64,000 nt of DNA, taken from Rhynchonema sp. JSB1_4 (Eukaryota; Nematoda; Chromadorea; Monhysterida; Xyalidae). Below are positions 60,707 through 64,000 of this stretch, in pieces. Under the pieces are notes generated by a model. The model had not been told where the DNA came from, ran no database searches, and saw only the letters and a program-made list of their open reading frames with translations. The position numbers were made by a program, and so were the translations under genes. The stretch spans positions 47,303 to 111,302 of the forward strand of contig JASAMV010002757.1 of the NCBI GenBank assembly GCA_030248065.1. The letters run 5' to 3'. Positions within the stretch are counted from its first letter, which is position 1. Each line of letters opens with the position of its first letter.

Positions 60707-61104
60707 CGGGCAATTGAGCAAAGCACATTTGAGCAAGACCACTTTGAGCAAGTGAAAAAGAGCAGGCCCAAAACAGCAGAGCACTTATTTTGTTCCAATG
60801 GCTTGGGCTGATTTTGGTATCAGGCTAAGACTTACACTTAAGATTATTTTGGTATTTGGGCTTAGGCCGCTCTCTGACAAAAGCAAAAAGTTTTTCAGTG
60901 TAGTCATCATCCACAGCGCACGCCAAACAGCCTCTGAAACATTTTGTTTCAGCATCACTGTGGTTTAGTCCAGTGGTTAAGTAGTTGCTGTTGTGCTGAA
61001 CTTTTCGCTTTTCGCTTTTCGCGTTTGTCAGAGAGCGGCCTTAGGCTTAGGCTTAGGCTTAGGCCTATTCGTTTTTAGGCTCTGCTCTTTTGGACTCTGC
61101 ACTG
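60707..61104. mobile_element. Foldback family J with a nested insertion, copy 3
   Basis: The left end GACGGGCAATTGAGCAAAGC matches copy 2. The interior is reversed, and a second foldback (60866-61040) interrupts the TTAGGC run. After it come (TTAGGC)n words and TTTTTAGGCTCTGCTCTTTT. The right terminus is truncated. Confidence 0.8.
60866..61040. mobile_element. Foldback inserted inside a TTAGGC array
   Basis: GGCCGCTCTCTGACAAAAGC at the left and GCGTTTGTCAGAGAGCGGCC at the right. TTAGG words flank both sides, which shows it inserted into a pre-existing (TTAGGC)n tract. Confidence 0.8.
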
Positions 61105-61523
61105 TGTCAAAAAATAGCTTTACTAGGTATCAGCTTCACAATATGGGAAACTGCTCGTGCAAAAATTATTCAATAGCGCTAAAAACTGAAGACGGTATGT
61201 TTTCGAATATTGACATGACTTTTTGATCCCTTCGTTTTGCGTCCGTCCAGGAAATGGGATCCGACCAAATGGGCACAGAGTTCACTGGACCCTATGCTTT
61301 TCCGGAGCCCAAACCAACGGGACCACATTTGGTCAATACTCGGCTTCCCCATTCTCCGAAGACCCCCGGTTCCCAATTTTCAGCCGAATCGAAACATTTT
61401 TGCACCAGTTTCCCCACAAATCAACCATAACATCGTAAAGCTATTTCTGACCCACCCTGCATGTTGCACAATGCAAGGCACCAGGGCCGAAGTTTACCGA
61501 AGTTTGACGATAAGCAGCTATTG

Positions 61524-61800
61524 GTCGCGCAATGATCAATATAAGAATTCATCAATTTAATCCTAATTTTCACGTTCAGTCACTCTTAACCTCTGTGCTA
61601 TTTGTGATTCTCACAAAACATTTCCATCAGAAAATATCCTAGCAGCGCTCCCACGTTGCTGCGGGACTGAAACATTTCGTTGACAGCATCGTTTGTGTGT
61701 GCGATCGCGCAATGCAAACGTCACTGCCCCGTCACTTTCCCTCTGTACGATTCAGGAAAAAAATTTGACCAATTCTTATAAAGTCATTGTATACGACCAA
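61524..61800. mobile_element. Foldback family L, inverted copy
   Basis: TGGTCGCGCAATGATCAATA at the left and TTATAAAGTCATTGTATACG at the right with the family interior. It ends about 55 bp from the 3' end of ShKT gene A. Confidence 0.8.
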
Positions 61801-61855
61801 CAGAATTAAATATCCGTTTCTGGAAAAACAGCAAACTCACACATCATGCTCCATA

Positions 61856-62080
61856 TCATCCCCAGCCCCACCAACGGCCGCAACCGCCCAGACAGCATCC
61901 ACAGGACAGTCCACAATGCCGCCTATACCAATCGCCGCTACAGTAGCCCCAATAGGCCCACGTCGGACATTGACTCAAATACGCGTGGTGATTCCAACAA
62001 CCGTACGCCTCCACGGGCGGGATGGGTAGAGTGGCCAAAAGCGTCAGGGCAATCAGCGCAATTGTGGAGGGATGGGCCAT
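61856..62080 (-). CDS. Secreted ShKT-type cysteine-rich peptide, gene A (intronless)
   Basis: The start ATG is at 62080 and the stop TGA at 61856-61858, giving 74 residues. The signal peptide is about residues 1-25 (STIALIALTLLATLPIPPVEA region). The mature part begins YGCWNHHAYLSQCPTWAYWG and closes with WYRRHCGLSCGCCLGGC, then a Gly/Trp-rich end (GRWWGWG). Cys spacing matches gene B exactly through CGLSCGCC. The coding sequence is uninterrupted where gene B has its intron (after the Gly of TQG/YWG). An ATTTAAAT stretch near 62350 might be a promoter element, but this is weak. Function unknown; toxicity cannot be inferred from the fold. Confidence 0.85.
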   Translation of the reverse strand: MAHPSTIALIALTLLATLPIPPVEAYGCWNHHAYLSQCPTWAYWGYCSGDWYRRHCGLSCGCCLGGCGRWWGWG

Positions 62081-64000
62081 TTTTTTGACAGCTGCGCGAG
62101 GAAGCAACGCACAGCAGAAGAAAATGAAAATGAAAGGTATGCATGCACACAAGGATTGGGTCTGATGAAAAGCTGGGCAAAGGTCTGTATGCATAATTTG
62201 CGTCGTTATTGTTCGAAAGTCTGTTGTCCTTGATCGACAGACAAAGCATAAAGATCTGGCTATCGTTCGAATGTTGTTCAAATGAAAACAAAAGGAAAGA
62301 TGGATATTTTGAAAAGCAAGAATTTGAATCCAAGTGTTGACCTCGAGCAGTATTTAAATCTGTATTACATAGCTTCACCTTTCTTGCGTTTTGTATCGGA
62401 CAATGGCTAGCCTGTGTATTGTAAATTCAGCCATATCGTCATTTTCATGCATTAATAATTGTTCTCCAGGTTTTGAACTAAGGTTCGACCACCACGAGTT
62501 GCATGCATTACAATGGTTCGCATTCACGCAACCCTTCTTAAAACGAGTACTCACCACTGTCTTTGAACTATAGACAAACTTCTATTCATTCAAGCTTTCC
62601 GGCAACGAAATAGCCATGAATGCTTATGCATGCAGCCAGGGTTGCATTAAAAATATTTTTTATTATCGAACGTTTTATTTTAACTTTTTTGAAATTTCTA
62701 AAAAAATTTTTATTACTTTTTTTTATTCCGGACCATAATAATTTCGGTTCTCAATGTGAAAATTTGTCGAAATTTTTTGTATAAGTATATTTGATTGTAT
62801 TGAGAATAAGGGAATCGTTGATATTGACTGGTTGTGTGTTTACAAAGCCAGGTGATGTTTTTACGATGAGCCCGATAACGTGACAATTTGTGTTGGGGAT
62901 AGTCTGTCCACCATGTGCAGGTTGTCATATGAAAAGTACAGGCGTGTCACGGGAAAGGTAAATAACTGGCGCATTTCTTTAGTACCGTTAGATGAAAACA
63001 GCTGCATAACCCGCAGTTTGTGACCTCCGGGGTTCTTGCACGATAATACTTTAAGCAGATTTGTCTTTGGAAGAACTCAATACGCACATCATGACGGCTA
63101 TCTAGATCGTTTAGCAGAGCCACGGACTGTCTACCATTGTCATGACATTGTACCGAAGCGAAATACAAGCGCCGCAGGCGATTTGTTGAGAGAAAACAAG
63201 CAGAAATATGCTCACAAACATGCATTTTATAGGAAAAAAGGGTAAAATAATACAAAAAACTTGTGAAATAATAAAAAAGTGAACTTACTTTTCTAATTTT
63301 TGAAAACCGAAAAAGTGGCCAACTTTTTTTAAAAAATTTTTTTTTTAATTTTTACTTTTTTTAACGCAACCCTGCATGCAGCCTTTTCATATTTATTAAC
63401 ACCTTTTTTATTGCATCCAACTGAGAATCGTACTTTTTCAATTCTCTACTTTTTTTAAGCTAAGCTGAAATTAATTGGTTTTTTGAAATGGTCAAGTCCT
63501 CTACCATTGGTTTGTTGCAATGTTCTTGTTGGTCACCTTGTCCAGTCGGGTGTGCACGCAACATACGGCTGTTGGAATCACATCTCAGATATCTGCTGCA
63601 CTGTCCCAATTGGGCGCATCTGGTATGGTTTTATGATTTTTGACTGATATTATGTATTTTTTTGTTTTTGTGTTTAATAACTTCTATTTTGGACAACCGG
63701 TTCGGTATCGTAAAATTCCCCAGATGTACAGGTATACAGTGGGTGGTATTTTTGGTGGAAATCTGCAAGACGATCCCCGGGGCGCCAATGCTTGTTTGCA
63801 CAATCCATTTCTACAGTAGATAGGCCCCGATGAACAAGATTGATATTTTCATCATAAACAACAAACATTATCATGTATGGGTCGCGCAATGACTTTATAA
63901 GAATTGGTCAATTTTTTTTCCTGAATCGTAAAGAGGGGAAAGTGACGGGGCAATGACGTTGCGTTGCGTGATCGCACACAAAGCATGTAGTGAAGAGAAT
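62081..64000. other. Region with unresolved protein-like fragments
   Basis: On the minus strand three stretches look protein-like: about 63870-63690 (NINLVHRGLSTVEMDCANKH, GEFYDTEPVVQ), about 63170-62890 (SVALLNDLDSRHDVRIEFF, then in another frame HKLRVMQLFSSNGTKEMRQL and LYFSYDNLHMVDRLSPTQIV, ending near a gtaaaa donor), and about 62560-62400. The middle one needs a frame change, so it may be a broken gene. The plus strand is also open in places. No domain recognised. Confidence 0.25.
63876..64000. mobile_element. Foldback family L, copy cut by the window edge
   Basis: GGGTCGCGCAATGACTTTAT, then AAAGTGACGGGGCAATGACG and GCGTGATCGCACACAAAGC, as in the copy at 27348-27612. Confidence 0.85.

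Larger units (their letters stand above)
58457..61855. other. Intergenic region between the two ShKT genes
   Basis: Almost entirely foldback elements: family G copies (58909-59064, 59503-59612), two adjacent foldbacks (60000-60362, 60361-60650), family J with a nested insertion (60707-61104) and family L (61524-61800). No coding exon supported. Confidence 0.65.

Overview
The window is animal DNA, most likely from a nematode or a close ecdysozoan relative. Protein-coding sequence is split into many short exons with GT..AG introns, from about 60 bp to 10 kb, and the introns are full of foldback (inverted-repeat) elements. The motif TTAGGC, the nematode telomere unit, recurs inside dispersed repeats, and two small secreted ShKT-type cysteine peptides are present. 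Species is not determined; an enoplean nematode is only a guess. No bacterial-style operon, rRNA, intact tRNA or CRISPR is visible.

Layout. (1) 591-31696, plus strand: the C-terminal 1,310 codons of a nesprin-type (KASH) nuclear-envelope protein, which I assembled as 22 phase-compatible exons. It enters from beyond the left edge and ends in a transmembrane segment and a luminal tail closing with PPPS-stop. (2) 31697-40882: intergenic, with several foldback elements including a 1.67-kb palindrome. (3) 40883-48436, minus strand: a 10-exon, 484-residue gene I read as signal peptide, C-type lectin domain, sushi domain, EGF domain, transmembrane helix and Lys/Ser-rich tail. One intron holds a 1.04-kb near-perfect palindrome and another a 563-bp (TG)n tract. 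(4) 49447-53281, plus strand, divergent from the lectin gene: five exons of a divergent ionotropic-glutamate-receptor-like channel subunit. One of its introns is almost entirely (CA)n/(A)n. (5) 56929-58456 and 61856-62080, minus strand: two paralogous secreted ShKT peptides, one with an intron and one without. (6) 62081-64000: no confident gene, but some open, protein-like fragments on the minus strand.

The repeat fraction is the other main content. At least eight families of small foldback elements recur. Several have different interiors behind the same terminal sequence, and one carries TTAGGC arrays between its inverted ends. Gene models come from reading splice signals and phase by eye. 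The phase agreement at every internal junction is the main support; transcripts and protein searches would be decisive.

The genes do not obviously form a pathway: the KASH protein tethers nuclei to the cytoskeleton, the lectin and the channel are cell-surface proteins, and the ShKT peptides are secreted.
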